Positions 21,454 to 34,751 are shown, counted from the first letter of the stretch. The stretch: DNA of 64,000 bases from Sisyra terminalis (GCA_958496175.1 OY292279.1:5890001-5954000), one strand, 5' to 3'. Numbers and translations: made by a program. Notes: generated by a model from the letters alone, not told the origin.

Positions 21454-23201
21454 AAATTTAGTTTTGATAATTCACGTAAATTTAAATTGACAAAAGGTTA
21501 AGAATTTTTTTATCATTAGCAAACTTTTTTGTTAAAAATAAACTTATATCAGATTCAAAAAAACTTTTCATTTCTTAAATTCTTTTCAAAGAATAAATTT
21601 AAAGTTACTTTGAGGTGAAAACCATGAGATGAATAATATAAGGTATTTCTTACCGATAATTATTGATGGTTGTTTAATTTTTAATTTTGTTAACGTTGAG
21701 CTTGACTTCTACTTGATCATCCCCAAAACTTTTAGACGTTTTCACTGTTTATTTATTAACTCACTTAAACAACTGGTTACATCCTCCAAAAAATGTTTTT
21801 TTTAAGTCCATTTTCCTAGAAAGATTTATTGATAAAAAGGCAACTCTTTAAGCGGCACTTGAACGAAGAAGAGAAAGAAACTTGCGGTTCTCTGGAAAGA
21901 ATTTTTTCCAAGAAAAAAATTTACTTTGTTCTGCTTTTAGTGAATTATTTATTATTGTTATTGTTATTACGATCGCTTTGTACACATATACATAAAACTG
22001 AGAACAATTTATAGAAGAGAAAGGAGTACTTGTAGGTTTGAGAAAATTGGTGAAATTGGTGGATGAGGGTGGAGGAATGGTGCGCTGAAATTGCTTATAT
22101 GTATGTGAATATGGTGGCGAGGGTGGAGGGTGATATTGGTGGCTTTATAAGGGGGATGATGCGAATGAAATGAAATTAAATGGAAATGTCGGGCGTTGTT
22201 GCGCTACGTCAAGAATATTCCTCATTCTACGTTTTCACTTGTACTTATATAGAGAGTCCTCCTCATCGTTCGCTTATGGAAGCAACATGAGGTACAATTT
22301 GTTCTTTGCTAAACACACAAATCTACAAATACGATTCAAGTTTTCAATTGTGAAAACTGAAAACTTGTTATACCTATAGATATAGATTGATATTACTTTG
22401 TACTTTTATATTCTTTATATAAATGGTGAAGAGAAAGAAACAATGATTCTAAAGAAGCTTGCATTTAGTGTAGTTTGTAGACCAGTGCTTCACAACCAAT
22501 GTGCTGTGACACTTTGGTGAGGTTCCACTGTTTAATTGGGGTTCATCCAAAAAAAAAAAAATATTAATAAACGACTCTTATTGTTCTTTAAATCGTTATT
22601 TAGTTAAGCCCACGAAAAAATAAGTTAGGATTCAAATTTTAGTATCCAAGTAAAGTTATAAATGTATAGATCGACATGAAATATTTCAATAATCAAATGA
22701 TTGCAAAGTGATTTTAAATAGAAGGTAACATTTCTGAACCCAAACTCGTACTATTTTCGACCTCTGTCAAGTTAGCACCCGACTTTAGGAAATAAAAATT
22801 TTAAATATATATTTTTAAGATTGGTTCTTGTTTGTACTAGATTGTACCGAAAACATTTTCGTTTGTACATCAACCGAAAAAAAAATTTTTTTTTAGAACC
22901 GTTAGTCTACCATTGTTGCATTTTTAAAATACTTTGACTGCTTAAGACTTAAAACGTCGAAGATTGTACAAAAAACTTAAACCGAAAAAAGTTATAAATG
23001 GTTTTTGGCAATGCACTTAATTCTGTTGGATTTAAAATGTTTACAGCAAATCACAATTGAATAAATAAAAATTAGTGGAACACCCTTGAACAAAACAAAG
23101 ATTAGGTATTCCCAACAATAACCGATAACATCTGCATGATCGAAAATTATTGAGAAAATATCAGAGAAAACCCGAAAATCCGAGCGATCGAAAATTTTCC
23201 T
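21454..23201. other. Stretch without recognised genes
   Basis: Contains a G-rich purine segment (22050-22160) and a possible hAT left end at 22483. Short ORFs carry no domain. Confidence 0.4.
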
Positions 23202-23328
23202 TAGACAGGGCTGTCTATACAATATATAGAATATATTGCGGTCCAATTTATGTAGTATCATTTAATATAATAATTTATAAAAATCATACCATAAACATTA
23301 AATTGAACAGAAGTTCAATAAAAAATAT

Positions 23329-23375
23329 TGCTTTGATACGTATTTCGATTGTCAAGCAATCTTCCTCAGTGGTCA
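23329..23375 (-). ncRNA. Hammerhead motif, family A, copy 3 left
   Basis: Core CUGAGGA, extra A, stem II GAUUG with loop CUUGA and CAAUC, GAA, AUAC/GUAU and cleavage-site C are all intact. Stem I is weak because the 3' strand reads AAAGCA instead of UGGGCA. Confidence 0.5.
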
Positions 23376-23472
23376 TCAAGTAGTTTAGATCACTCTGTAA
23401 CTGCTTTGTGGTGATTCACTGTGGTGAATTTTGGTTCAAGTTTGGTGAATCCAAGTGATCCAAACTACTTGA

Positions 23473-23519
23473 TGACTACTTAGGAAAATTGCTTGGCAAT
23501 CGAAATACGTATCTGGGCA
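23473..23519 (+). ncRNA. Hammerhead motif, family A, copy 3 right, decayed
   Basis: The core is changed to CUUAGGA and stem II has lost a pair, while the GAAAUACGUAUC part is intact. Probably inactive. Confidence 0.45.
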
Positions 23520-23701
23520 ATACGTGACAAATATTTTTGTTTGAACTTCTGTTCAAATTTATGTTTATGGTATGATTTATATAAATTATTATATTGAATT
23601 ATACTAAATTAATTGGACTGCAATATGTTCTATATATATGGTATACACAGTATAACTGTTCAAAGTCAGCGAAAAAATCTTATTTTGTCTAGATAGGGCG
23701 T

Positions 23702-25673
23702 TCCCAGAGTGGATTCGATTGTTACGTTTAGCAGCTATGGTTTGATTATAATCGAACTATTAAAAAAAAATATTGAAATTATTTGGCCCAGAATTTGAAA
23801 TTTCTGGAAAGCTTGAAAAAAAGGCCATACGCTTTTGACTAGCATCGGTAGAATAATTCAAGTTCTATCGAATAAACCTACTCTCTTTAACTTATGACCG
23901 ATGGTTAACGTGAAAATTGACGTTAAAATTGAAAAAAAGTACCAAATTTGGCTTATTTTTGAAAAATTACTTGAACAATTATTCCAATTAAATTAAAGGA
24001 ATTTTCTGAAAATATTCGAATCACAGCTGCTCTGTGTTACATCCGGAAAAGTTTTTTCAATTTTTTCGATTTCCTTGTTTAATATTTAAATATGAACTTT
24101 TTCTTCGAAAAAAACGGTGAAAAACATTGAAAATTTTCTTGTGATTTTCGATAACTGATTCAGAGGTTATTTGGAAATGCTTTGATTAAATTTTATACAA
24201 AAAATTCCATGAAAATTGATCGAAACATTTATTTTACAGGAAATTTTTTCAATCAAGATTATCGTAGAATTTTTTGAACATATTTTCAGTATATCTTCGC
24301 TATAACACGATCTGAATATTTGATTTTTTCGATGTCTTTCATTGGTATTTTTGATAATACTAATATTAAATTTAAAGGCATTAAATCGTCATTTACAAAT
24401 CAACGATATTGATAATAGCAATTACGAGAATCGAAAAGTGTATATGTTTTTCGGTTGGACTTTTGATCGTAACATTACGCAGCTATAATGTAACTTATGT
24501 CGAAAGAATCCTTTAAAAAGAATACATAATTTCTTAATGTTTCATTACTAAACCATCTCGGAAATTTTAAAAAGAATTAAGAATTCGAAACTTCGAAATG
24601 AAGTAGTCGTTATAGCAGAAAAATATAACTTATAAATCGAATATTTCCGAGACCAAAAGACTAAAATAATCAACCGAATATTTTGATCTCAAGGATTCAG
24701 CAACAAGAACAAATGTAATGAAGTTATTGAACAAATTTTAATGAGGAAAATTTAAAAAAATATTTATATTTCCGCGGGAATCAAAGCTCAGATCTCTGGC
24801 CCCATTATCATTACTAAAATCCACGAGACTAGACAATGATATATAATCTAATATCTTTTAAATTTGTAATTAAATAATTCACAATTTTTTTCTTACTGTT
24901 CTTTACTTATTTGCAGATATTTATTAACGAAATGTAAGGGTTAATTTCAATTGAATCCTGTGTACAATAATATCCGAAAACCAACACGAAATCGATACTC
25001 AAAAGTGCCATTATTTGCCAAATTTAAGATCAAAATAAATCACTCAGGGTAATGACCAAGATAAAATAAATTGAGAACCACTGCTTTACTTACCCTCGCA
25101 CTCTTCAGATGAGGAAAAGAAACATTTCACAGTTCATTTCTTTGGAGCACAATTAATTTACTTCATTTCAAGAAATTTTATTTTTCTTTGTAAATCAAAT
25201 TGTGAAAAATGAAAATTATATGGTTGAAAAAAGTAAATATGAAATGTCATTTCTTAAAATTTATCTCTTAGATTGCAGGAAAGTGCAATAGATAGGGAAG
25301 GACGTGTTGGGTTGCATAAGAAGTGGAAAACTGAAAACTTCAGGATGGAATTGCGAGAATGATATATTAAGTTGAAACAGAAAATCGTTTCGTTTTTCGA
25401 CTTGACAGCGACAAGTCTGAGGTTGATAGTAATCGTCATTTGACAACTCAAAGAATTAGTGAATTATTCACAATTTTCCTATTGTTAGTTGAAGGGAAAT
25501 GTGATTTTCGGAAATTGATTTAGATAAATCAACAAACTTTTGTTGCTGAAAAGCAATATTTTTTTTAAATATGAAATACTTATTTGCAACAATTAAACTT
25601 TAAAATTTGGAACTTTAAGCTTAAAACAATAATTCAATTACAAGTTAAAAAATTCATTCCAATATATATAGAT
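23702..25673. other. AT-rich stretch without recognised genes
   Basis: No domain-bearing ORF. A possible hAT right end (ttgagaaccactg) lies at 25070-25082. Two minus ORFs at 25254-25451 overlap in different frames, with no recognised product. Confidence 0.4.
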
Positions 25674-26689
25674 TAGACTGATTCAAAAAAAATTATGAAT
25701 TTTTTTCTCCTAATTATATCGAAAATATTGTTGGAAATGACAAGAAAAAATCCTGTGACAGTTTAAGCTCTTAATATTAATATTAAGAGGTGCCACATCG
25801 CAAATTTCGATTTTCCATTTAAATAACATGGGAACAATATTCTCTTGCACTTTGGAATTATATAGCTCACGTTGGTGACAATATTTCGGACTAACCAACG
25901 TATATTCTTATAGAAAATTAAACAATCTACAAAAAATATTTCTTAAAAGTTTTTGATATATTTATTCCTTCAAAAGTTATTCGAGGTCAAAGTTGAACTA
26001 AAGAGAAATTTTAATATTTTTTCATTTTTTTGACGCAACCATCAATTTTATGAGAAAATTTTATAGGACATTTTTTGTTGAGCACTTTTTTTCCTATAAC
26101 TTATCTGTATAAAAGTTTATGATATTTTTCACAGGTTCGAAGTTATTTAATTAAAATTAAAAAAATAATTTTTATGTTACAAATATAATAATTCAGGGAA
26201 TTTTCATTTAAATGCAAATAACTTAGGACCTGTGAAAAATATCAAAAACTTTAATAATAATAAGTGATATAAAAAAACGTGTTCTACAAAAAATGTGCTA
26301 TAAAATTTTCTCATAAAATTGATGGTTGCGTCAAAAAATTGAAAAAATATTAAAATTTCTCTTTAGTTCAACTTTAACCTCGAATAATTTCCGAAGGAAT
26401 AAATATATCAAAGACTTGTACAAGACTTTTTTGTAGATCGTTCAATTTTCTACAAGAATACACCTTAGTCATTCCGAAATATTGCCACCAACGTGAGCTA
26501 TAAACTTCCAAAATGCAAGAGAATATTGTTCCCATGTTATTTAAATGGAAAGTCGAAATTTGCGATGTGGCACCTCTTAATATTAATATTAAGAGCTTAA
26601 ACTGTCACAGGATTTTTTCTTGTCATTTCCAACAATATTTTCGATATAATTAGGAGAAAAAAATTCATAATTTTTTTTGAATCAGTCTA
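25674..26689. mobile_element. FB2, fully palindromic TA-flanked element, 1.0 kb
   Basis: Almost the whole element is an inverted repeat: the left arm from GACTGATTCAAAAAAAATT matches the reverse complement of the right arm ending at 26687, with the centre near 26180. TA lies at both ends (25674-25675, 26688-26689), consistent with a TA target duplication. Each arm carries the self-complementary motif cttaatattaatattaag (25771, 26577) that is also in FB1. No coding sequence. TA targets are typical of Tc1/mariner-type transposases, but the class is not proven. Confidence 0.8.
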
Positions 26690-28947
26690 ATATAGATCTT
26701 TTTTCAAATCACCATAATTGCTTTCGTGTACTTAACCATCACTGTAATTTCCCTTGGATTTTTTAATTTTTAATACTTAATGCCAACTTGTAAAGTTAAC
26801 ATGACATTTTTAGTTCCCCTAAGGATTTTATTTTAGAGTCTATTTCTTGAGTAAATAAATTATGAACCCTTTAACCGTTGAATCAACAAAGTAAATATTC
26901 ACAATGTGTGCTTTTAGTGAATGATTTTATTATTCAATTAATGATTATTTATTTAAATGATGTACCAAATAATCAATGGGTGCAAATTACAGTGTTTCTT
27001 AAACTTTGAAATATTCAACCGAAATATATTTCACGATTTATAAATACAATGTTCCAAAGTAAGCATAAGGGAATAACACAGATAAGTAATTTACATTCCA
27101 AAGAAATTTTGTAGGATACACTGTAGGGTATGAAAAGTGTTTTAAAATTAAATTTTAATTAACTCAAAAATTAAAAGGAATAATTATTGGGCACTAACGC
27201 GATTGTTGAACATATGACATTGCTATTATTGCTTAGATGCTAATGAAGTAAGACTTTATAAAAGCATTTTATAGAAATGAACAATAATTTATCGAAGTAT
27301 AAATAAATGTTTTTTTTTTTGGGTATAACAAAATTTCTACTCAACCATAACTTGAAAAAGAAAAGTAAAGATAATAATTTCAAAACATTTTTTTTTCGTT
27401 TGGTAAAATAAGTACTTAGTTCATTCACTTGATTTATTTTTATTTTTGGAAAACATAATCCATATTTACCATCAACAGTATACTTCATTCCAACAAATAA
27501 AGTGATAATAAAAAAAAGAAATATTTAACAAAGAATAATCATGAAATGAGTGCAACACAATAGAGGGAGAAATTAAAGTTGTGTAAATATTTTAAAAACG
27601 CGATAACAATCTTAAACACATATTGAACTTTCCCTCATACCATCCGAATAGCACTGGGTTTTCCACCCCCGTCCCATTTTCCCAACATGTAATTGAATAA
27701 GTTTATCGGTGCGGTAAAAATATGACAACCATTCAAATTCGAAAAAAAGCATGAAAAGTCCTTCAATTTTTGATATTTTATTTGTACATCGACTACCATT
27801 GAATTTGTACATCGGATATTGATAATTCTTTTGGCATGCTATCACTGCATGTACGGATGGCTTCCGAAGATGAGAATAGGAGTTCCCTCCAATCGGGCGA
27901 GGGTGAGAACTAGGAGGATAAAGGGTCTGTGATATCTACGGTGGGTACATGAAAATGTTGCTATACAGACAATTTCCCAAGACACCCACCCAAATTTTAT
28001 CCCCTTTTTTTATTCTTTCAATATCGAACATATTGAACCACCATTTATGTATGTACTGTATTTTTTTTTCTGCAAATAACGCGGAAATGGAGAAGGGGAA
28101 TGTATGAGACGTCCCCGTCCCTGTCTCCCACGGGAAGAATATTATACCTATTTTCTCGAGCCATCAACCGCTTTTACCTACATAAAATATACAACAGGAA
28201 TATTTTCATGTTTATTTTAAAATGTACTCTTAGTGAAACTTAGGAAAATTCGAACGGTGTTTATTGATTTTTTTTCGTAGTATATATTTAAAAATATTAA
28301 ATTTTCATTTTTAGTAACTATTCGTGGAAGAAAGACATTCGATTCTCATCCCCTAAAATTGAACCAACGAAAAAAAGGACTAAGAAGCAAAATAATCATC
28401 TTTCTTTAGTTCTAAATTTTCTAATCTCCATCTAAAGAAAATTAAAACTAATATAAGCAGGGGGGAAGTTTTATTTAAGTTGGTATTTTTTCGCGTCTTA
28501 TTTACTCTTCTGCAGAAAAACGTTATTTTCTCCACGTTTTGTAATCTAGCATAATTGAAATTGAAAGAAAAAACATTTACCCGAAATATTAAAAGGAATG
28601 GATATAATTCATAATTTTATACCTTAACATATAATAAAAGGCCAAAGTTAACTATTAAACAAAACTGGTACACTGATAACTGAAATAATTACTTAATGTT
28701 TTTCTTATTATTACAAATAACCAAATAACTTAATAATTTTTGCAGAAATTTCCAAAGCATATCTCTTTAGATAAAACATATTTCCCAACAATGTACAAAG
28801 TAAAATATTCAACTGAAGAATTGTCCCAAAGATGTGATAGTAGAGGTGGAGGGCAGGAAATTCAAAATCACTTATAATTAGAAACGAGGTGGTTTTAATT
28901 TAATATTTTATATAAAAATATAGCATTTGTGTTCTAGTAGGTACTTA
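26690..28947. other. Unique stretch with a GC-richer part at 27.6-28.2 kb
   Basis: Short ORFs without domains. The part around 27640-28150 is not repeated elsewhere in the window and is less AT-rich, so it may be regulatory. I see no splice-bounded coding block in it. Confidence 0.4.
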
Positions 28948-29223
28948 TCTTTATATATAAAATTCTTTTGTACGTGATTTCAGGGCAGAACTCCTTCTAA
29001 GTCACTGGACCTATTTTGCTGAAATTTTCTGAATAAATTTAAAGGGGATTCTGGATGGTTTAGATTCACAATTGGATCATATAAGTAAAAAGGGTGAAAA
29101 ACGGTGACAAAATTTGTCAATCAACAACGTAGTGCTTTTTTAAATTTAAATATTTTCATAAACCTTACAATCGGTAGCAATATTGGAGTCATAATTAGAG
29201 CAATGATTAATGTGTTTGCTTTA
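28948..29223 (+). mobile_element. Helitron 5' end, 3' end not identified
   Basis: TCTTTATATATAAAATTCTT begins at 28948 after an A and matches the 5' ends of the other Helitrons. The following bases (gtgatttcagggcagaactc, then the ggtgaaaaacggtgacaaaatttg module) are typical 5' Helitron sequence and resemble modules in 13180-13975. It runs into a second Helitron 5' end at 29224. Confidence 0.6.
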
Positions 29224-29232
29224 TCTTTATAT

Positions 29233-30302
29233 TAGGATGTTCGTTATTTCCCAAATTGATTTTTTTACAGCGATCGCCCCCTGAATTTTGAGTTTAAGAT
29301 ATAAAAAAAATTATCCAATACAATTAAGCTCTTAATTTCTTGATTAATCCGTGCCGGAATCATGTTACTTTTACCATTTAAATAACATGAGATTATTAGA
29401 CTTTTTACTTTTAATTTTTTTCTCAGAAACAAATAAATTAAAAGATTTAAAGTTAAATTATTCTGACGAAAAATTTAACGTTTTTCAAAAAAGGTCTCTT
29501 ATGAATTTTCGATTAAATCACTCCATTAAAACTTATTCAACATTTCACTTGTGCCTAATATAAATCTTGCAATATTTTCAACTTTTTGCTCATTTTTACT
29601 TTTTTTAACTATAAAATCATTGGAAGAGAAGATATTAATTATTATCATTAGAGCGCCAGTGATTCTTTGTGTTAATTTTAAGGTTTGAATTGAAAATTAA
29701 ACAAAAAAAATATTTTTTGACAATTAAAACAGGTGACATAAGATCCGAATTCACTATAGTCGTGAAATTCAATTTATTCAGGATAAATTTTCGTACTTTA
29801 ATCAATATTTTGTACTTACGAAGTGAATTTCATACTAATTAATCAGACTATCGACAAATGTTCAACTAAAATTCGAATTTTTACCATTTCACCTGACCCC
29901 CTCTATGAGAAATTTCTTAGGACTTGTAGTCAACAAATTAAATGTTGAATAAATTACAAAATACAAATTAAACAAATTAATTCAAATTAAATGTTAAATA
30001 ACTTTTAATGGAGTGATTGAATCGAAAATTCATAAGAAACCATTTTTGTAGAATGTTAAATTTTACGTTATAATAATTTGACTTTAAATCTTTTCATTCA
30101 TTTGTTTTTAAGAAAAAAAAATAAAAGTAAAAAGTCAAATAATCCCATGATATTTAAATGGTAAAAGTAACATGATTCCGGCACGGTTTAATCAAGTAAT
30201 TAAGAGCTTAATTGTATTGGATATTTATTATTATATCATAAACTAAAAATTCAGGGGGCGATCGCTGTAAAAAAATAAATTTGGGAAATAACGGACCTCC
30301 TA
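29233..30302. mobile_element. FB3, palindromic TA-flanked element, 1.07 kb
   Basis: Long inverted arms: the left end ggatgttcgttatttccc followed by cagcgatcgccccctgaatt is mirrored at 30240-30300. TA lies at both ends. The inner arms share catttaaataacatg with FB2 and the cttaat...aag theme of FB1/FB2, so the three families look related. No coding sequence. It sits a few bases inside a Helitron 5' end. Confidence 0.8.
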
Positions 30303-30633
30303 TTATATAAATATAAAAGAAAGTCGTCGTAGTTACACTAATTATAACTCAAGAACGGCTGGATCAATTTTCATGAAATTTTCTATGTATATTCGGTATG
30401 AGAATTGGATAAAAAGTACATTATATACCTCTAGAAGATTAAGATGTCCCTCGACATCTTCTGCAAATTTTTACGCTTACTTGCCTATATACTATTTGTA
30501 ATCATTGATGCCTGTGATTTATTTTGATAAAACGCTTAGCAACCGTTTGAATTCGGCATTTTTATTTATTTAATTTATGTGTTATTTACATATTTTTTCT
30601 TAATATTTATTGTAATATGGAACCATTGGGGCA

Positions 30634-30845
30634 ATGACAATCATTTGCCAATATTGTAAGGCGTTAAAATACAGCGGTGAATCTACTGGGTTGTGTTGTC
30701 CTGGTGGAAAAGTAAAATTGCCCCAATTGGTCCCATCACTAGATCCATTACGCTCATTAGTTTATGGGATAGAAAATTATTCTTAAGACTCCTTGGCCAA
30801 TATTCAGAAACTAAGTAGAAGTTTACAAATGATATCGTTTCGCCC
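30634..30845 (+). pseudogene. Helitron Rep/helicase N-terminal zinc-binding part
   Basis: The ATG frame gives MTIICQYCKALKYSGEST, GLCCPGGKVKLPQLV and DPLRSLVYG before a stop at 30784. It continues in another frame as SLANIQKLSRSLQMISF. This is the N-terminal region of insect Helitron replication proteins: C-x2-C, then CC-GGKV-LP, P-PL-L, and F--NIR-YN--FQM-SF. The rolling-circle HUH motif and helicase are absent here. A frameshift and loss of the remainder make it a pseudogene. Confidence 0.7.
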
Positions 30846-30960
30846 ATAAAACAAATATGTTTAGGGAAGTACTAAAGAAAACAGGAATATTTCCAATAAG
30901 CTTCCAGTCCCTGATTAATAGCGATCTTTGGATCGAATTGGCCAAAAAAACAATTCAATT

Positions 30961-32220
30961 TTGAAAGACACAAATAAACAAATGTAAAAATAAATTTAGA
31001 AATATCTATGTATGTCTTTAAACTCATATATAGGTGAGAATTTAACGATTTTTCGTATCCATATGAGTTTTAACATGCTTAATGTTTTTAAGGGTGTAGA
31101 TTTAAATAAATAAAATGCAATGTATATTAATTTAATTGTTAATAATTATTGTTATTATTAGTAATTTAATAATTAAAAATGTAGGAATATTATCGATATC
31201 AATTGGTTTTCGCAATTCAATTTTAGGTGGAACGAAGATTACCGGGTTCTCTGATATTTGATAAAAAAATATTTGTATATAACATAATCAAGTACATACC
31301 AATAGTAACGCAGGCAATTGGTAAAACGCTTTATTTTTAAATGTATTTATTATTATTACCATACACAAAAGAATTTAATGAAACCATGAAATGAAATTTG
31401 AAATTTGGTTTGTTTTTTAAAACATTAAAATATTATTAAATTGTATATATACGAAAAATTCATGCATAGGCTCAACTGTTGATATGAAATACCATAGTAC
31501 AAGCTTGAAGGCCAAAATGAGAGAATGGCAAGTTTAAATATGTCGTTCAGGAATTTGGAACCAGTTTGAGGTATTTTTTATTTGTTGTCAATTATAAATA
31601 CATTAATACCTCTTTCCGAATCCATTAGTGATAACTTTGATTCTACCTTTTTCACACATTTTGACCTTCATGCATTTACTATGTTATTTCTTATTATCAG
31701 TTGAGAGCAGGTAGGAAATTCTTTGCAATTTTAACACCAGATTAAAATTCAGGCGGTTTTGGTCAAAATATTGATCATTATGGATCAAAAGTCGATAATT
31801 CGAACGTAAATTTCTGCCTACTTGCATTCTTTCCTATGATTCAATAACAGGTTTATTGATTTTGATAATATTTTGTTTACAGGTACATCTTAGACGTGTT
31901 TCGCCAAAAATAAGTATAAAGGTCACAAACAAGTCTAATCTCAATAGTTGTACAAATATTTTATTCTGGTTTTACTTATGGTTCCAATTTAAAGACAGCT
32001 TTAATGTTTTGATAGAAACTTTGTAATTAAGTTCAAATAATTTTTTCTACGGAAGAAAAGTTTGCCTATTTACGTTTAATTATTAATAATTAGAGTTGCA
32101 TTTAGAAGAAGCCCGATTAAAATTATCAAATGGACATCCATTGATTGGATATAAATTAGACTCTTTAATTAAAAATCTATGTTCTTTTTTAAGATATCAA
32201 ACAATCAGCATATTTTAAAT
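30961..32220. other. AT-rich stretch, probably decayed Helitron and unique DNA
   Basis: No domain-bearing ORF. TA- and ATT-rich repeats occur at 31125-31165. No further feature is supported. Confidence 0.35.
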
Positions 32221-32439
32221 CAGGAGTGGCCTACCCAAATTGCATTGCGGGTCACTTCGGAAATGCTCATAACTCCGCGGGCAACCATTAAAGTTATATC
32301 TCAAATTTTCCATACTAAATTTAGATACACTGTAAACATTTATAATATATTGATTTTCACCACTATGGTCATTATAAAATGTATACATTTTATAAAAATC
32401 TGATGCATCTCGCGGGTTGGCCACCTCTGACAATCTCTG
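32221..32439. mobile_element. hAT-type MITE, about 219 bp
   Basis: The left end CAGGAGTGGCCTACCC and, on the minus strand, CAGAGGTGGCCAACCC near the right end form an imperfect TIR starting CAG, as in hAT elements. If the right end is at 32439, the flanks ttttaaat and attcaaat are an 8 bp duplication with two mismatches. The ORFs read through it are meaningless. Confidence 0.55.
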
Positions 32440-32471
32440 ATTCAAATAAACAATGAATAATCTATGTTTTA

Positions 32472-32883
32472 TCTACTTATATAGAATTGTTATGTTGGTT
32501 TGTGTAGATTTAAAAAACTCAAAAAGTTTTGCATTCATTTAGCTCAAATTTTGTCACGATATATAATCCGCTTTAATGATCTTTTCTTGCGTTAGTAACT
32601 TACCTGCGATCACAAAAAAACGGATTTTTCAACGGTCAATAAAATAGCCGTTAACTGTCAATATCTCATTGTTATGATCGTATAGTAATTTTTAGAGGTA
32701 GAGGTTCTCAAAACGTAATTGGTAAATGTATATATTGAAGGTGAGTTATAATTGGTACAACGAGGGATGCTGCGGGTTGATAAGGGAGGTGATTCTAATA
32801 ATTTTCAAGTTTTTTTTTCCTAAATTCAATTTATCTATTTACAACTATTGGCTGGCAGGACAACGTCTGCCAGGTTTAGCTAG
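32472..32883 (+). mobile_element. Short non-autonomous Helitron, 412 bp
   Basis: 5' TCTACTTATATAGAATTGTT after an A (32471). The 3' end has a perfect 6 bp hairpin (TGGCAG with CTGCCA, loop GACAACGT, 32853-32872), then CTAG at 32880-32883 followed by T. Near the 3' end aattggtacaacgaggga and gctgcgggttgataaggga are sequences commonly found in insect Helitrons. Confidence 0.85.
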
Positions 32884-34264
32884 TATATAATAGAGCATGA
32901 ATTTGTACCTCATTGAATGTTTTTTTAACTGTAAAAAATTACTGAAAATAGTTATAATAATAAAGCTTATAGTAAAAATGTATAAAAGTTTCATTGTTGG
33001 CATTAATTAATGTTATATAATATGACTTTCAACTAATTGGTGAAATTTGAGAGGTGTATTCCTTATACGATGTAGCCCTCTGATAAGGAAAGATTTTTGA
33101 AAATTCTTTCTCTAAAATAGTTAAAAAGGATGACAAAGTTTGTATAGGATAACATGTAGTCTAACAATCTAAATTTCAAATTTAATATTTTGTATTTTTC
33201 CTGCTTACAGTGGAATTACTTGAAAATTGATACGTCATTTGATGTAAGTTTTAACCAAATTATTAACCAAATTTTCGATATGTATTTTTACTTTTAAGAA
33301 CATAAGTTTTAATTATTGCTGATTATTTAAATGAAAAAACAAATAATTGTTCCAAATGATAGACTAATTCGTGGAAGTTTTAGTTGCTTGATTTGTTGAA
33401 ATCTTAAATACAAAGCGGATAATATTTGAAATTTCTGGAGAACACATTTAATATAAACCACTCGAGATTGTCTCGAACCCATAATTTCCTGAATATTCTA
33501 ATATCGAAAGTTTCTACGATGACAGTTATTTCAGTTATTTGATCTCGGAGGTGATGAAGTGTAAGAATGACTAGTACCTAAGGTTGTTTCTCTAAACGAC
33601 CACATAGCCCAAATACACCATTATCCCACAAAACAACAGGATGGGACCAATGTGCACCCTTCTCGAATGGTTCAAATGCTTCAAATCAAACTCCCACCAG
33701 CTTCGTCAACCCTTCATTTCGCCTGCCTGAAAAGGGTGGCTGTATTAAAACATACACATATACATGGGAAAACGATGGCAGAAGAGAGTGGTGCAAGAGG
33801 AACGTCTGGGATTAGACTTGGAGGTCTATGAATACGGTGAAAACAGGACAATGAGCAACAACAATACGCGTATGTGTCAATAGGCACCGAATCTTGTTTC
33901 CACCATGCCTTTCTTGGTTTAAACGCGTTAATTAAAGTTAGGCATATTAAAGCTGCGGTTAATCGTTTCCACTAAATGTTATTACTTTGGTTTAATGAAC
34001 GAAACTATGATACCGGAAAGAGAGTGAGGAGAATGTGTTAATTCTGTAAAAGCGTTTACGATCAACTTGAAGGGTAATACTTACATATCTATTACATCAT
34101 TATTACATTTAGTCAGCAAACATCGTTTTGAAATAATTAAACCCTTAATCGTGTATTATTTGAATTGCTATATTGAATCGGTTTTAGAAGGAAAAATTAT
34201 TGCTAGACAAAAAAACGTGGAGAAATCTTTTGAAAAATATATTTATGGAGCTTAAAATTTATAA
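32884..34264. other. Helitron module fragment, then a unique GC-richer stretch
   Basis: 33030-33230 resembles the internal module of the Helitrons (ctaaaatag...ggatgacaaagtttgtata...). 33560-34040 is unique and richer in G+C, with no recognisable coding block. The 62-codon ORF at 34067-34255 has no domain. Confidence 0.4.
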
Positions 34265-34270
34265 TTAAAA

Positions 34271-34749
34271 TTATTTAATAATAGATCGAACGATTGCGTT
34301 GAGTATGTCAAGGATTCCTTGATGACCGCTTAATGGCAACAATCTAAGTGCTTGTCCACTTATGTTGTCAATTCCGGGAGATTTTTTCAAGTTTAGCTGA
34401 TTTATTTTATTTGTCACCTGGGATATGGTAAATTTGATTTGATCTGATTTGTTAATTGGTCCTTGAATTTCGACAGGAACTGGTATTGACGAATTGTTCG
34501 TGAAAATGTCTTCTAAATAATTGGCAAACTCCTCACATTTATCCTTGTCATCTGTCATCCAATCGCCTTGACTAGTTTTTGATAATTTGTTTGGTAATCA
34601 TTGGTTTCTTAATGTTTCGGGTCGTCTTCCAAATATAATTGTACGAGTCGGGTAGATGTGTGTCATTTGCGCCACTGAACGCTGTATTTTGTTGTTTTGC
34701 GCTTGACTAAGTGCTTTTTTAAGAAGATTTGTGGCGTTGTTTAAGGCTA
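34271..34749 (-). pseudogene. Jockey-like LINE ORF2, region before the reverse transcriptase, inverted
   Basis: On the minus strand the reading is LNNATNLLKKALSQAQNNK, then (frame disturbed) GDWMTDDKDKCEEFANYLED, QVTNKINQLNLKKSPGIDNI and ILDILNAIVRS. The motif K-SPG-D-I is the start of RT domain 0 in Jockey and related LINEs. One stop and a frame change lie near 34590. It joins in meaning to RLNYYPTSWKK at 34758 on the other strand. Confidence 0.7.
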
Positions 34750-34751
34750 AA

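Larger units (their letters stand above)
23213..23688. mobile_element. Family A hammerhead palindrome, copy 3
   Basis: Left arm 23213-23395 and right arm 23460-23688 are inverted copies with hammerheads at 23329-23375 (minus) and 23473-23519 (plus). The right end has the family terminal block ending cttattttg. Flanking sequences tagacagggctgt (left) and tagatagggcgt (right) look like a slightly diverged target duplication. The 60 bp centre again differs from copies 1 and 2. Confidence 0.7.
29224..30960 (+). mobile_element. Helitron with Rep/helicase start, 5' end split by FB3
   Basis: TCTTTATAT at 29224 is continued, after the FB3 insertion (29233-30302), by tatataaatataaaagaaag and then tcgtcgtagttacactaatt and aactcaagaacggctggat, a conserved Helitron 5' sequence. 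About 330 bases further on, the start of the Helitron Rep/helicase protein is recognisable (30634-30845). Sequence beyond about 30960 is not recognisable as helicase, so the element is truncated or heavily decayed; the right limit is approximate. Confidence 0.6.

Noticed and set aside
22483..25082. Possible 2.6 kb hAT element with ends cagtgcttcacaacc and ttgagaaccactg
   Set aside because: Ends match hAT style, but the TIR has four mismatches in 15 and the 8 bp flanks (ttgtagac, ctttactt) do not match, so they may belong to two different elements.
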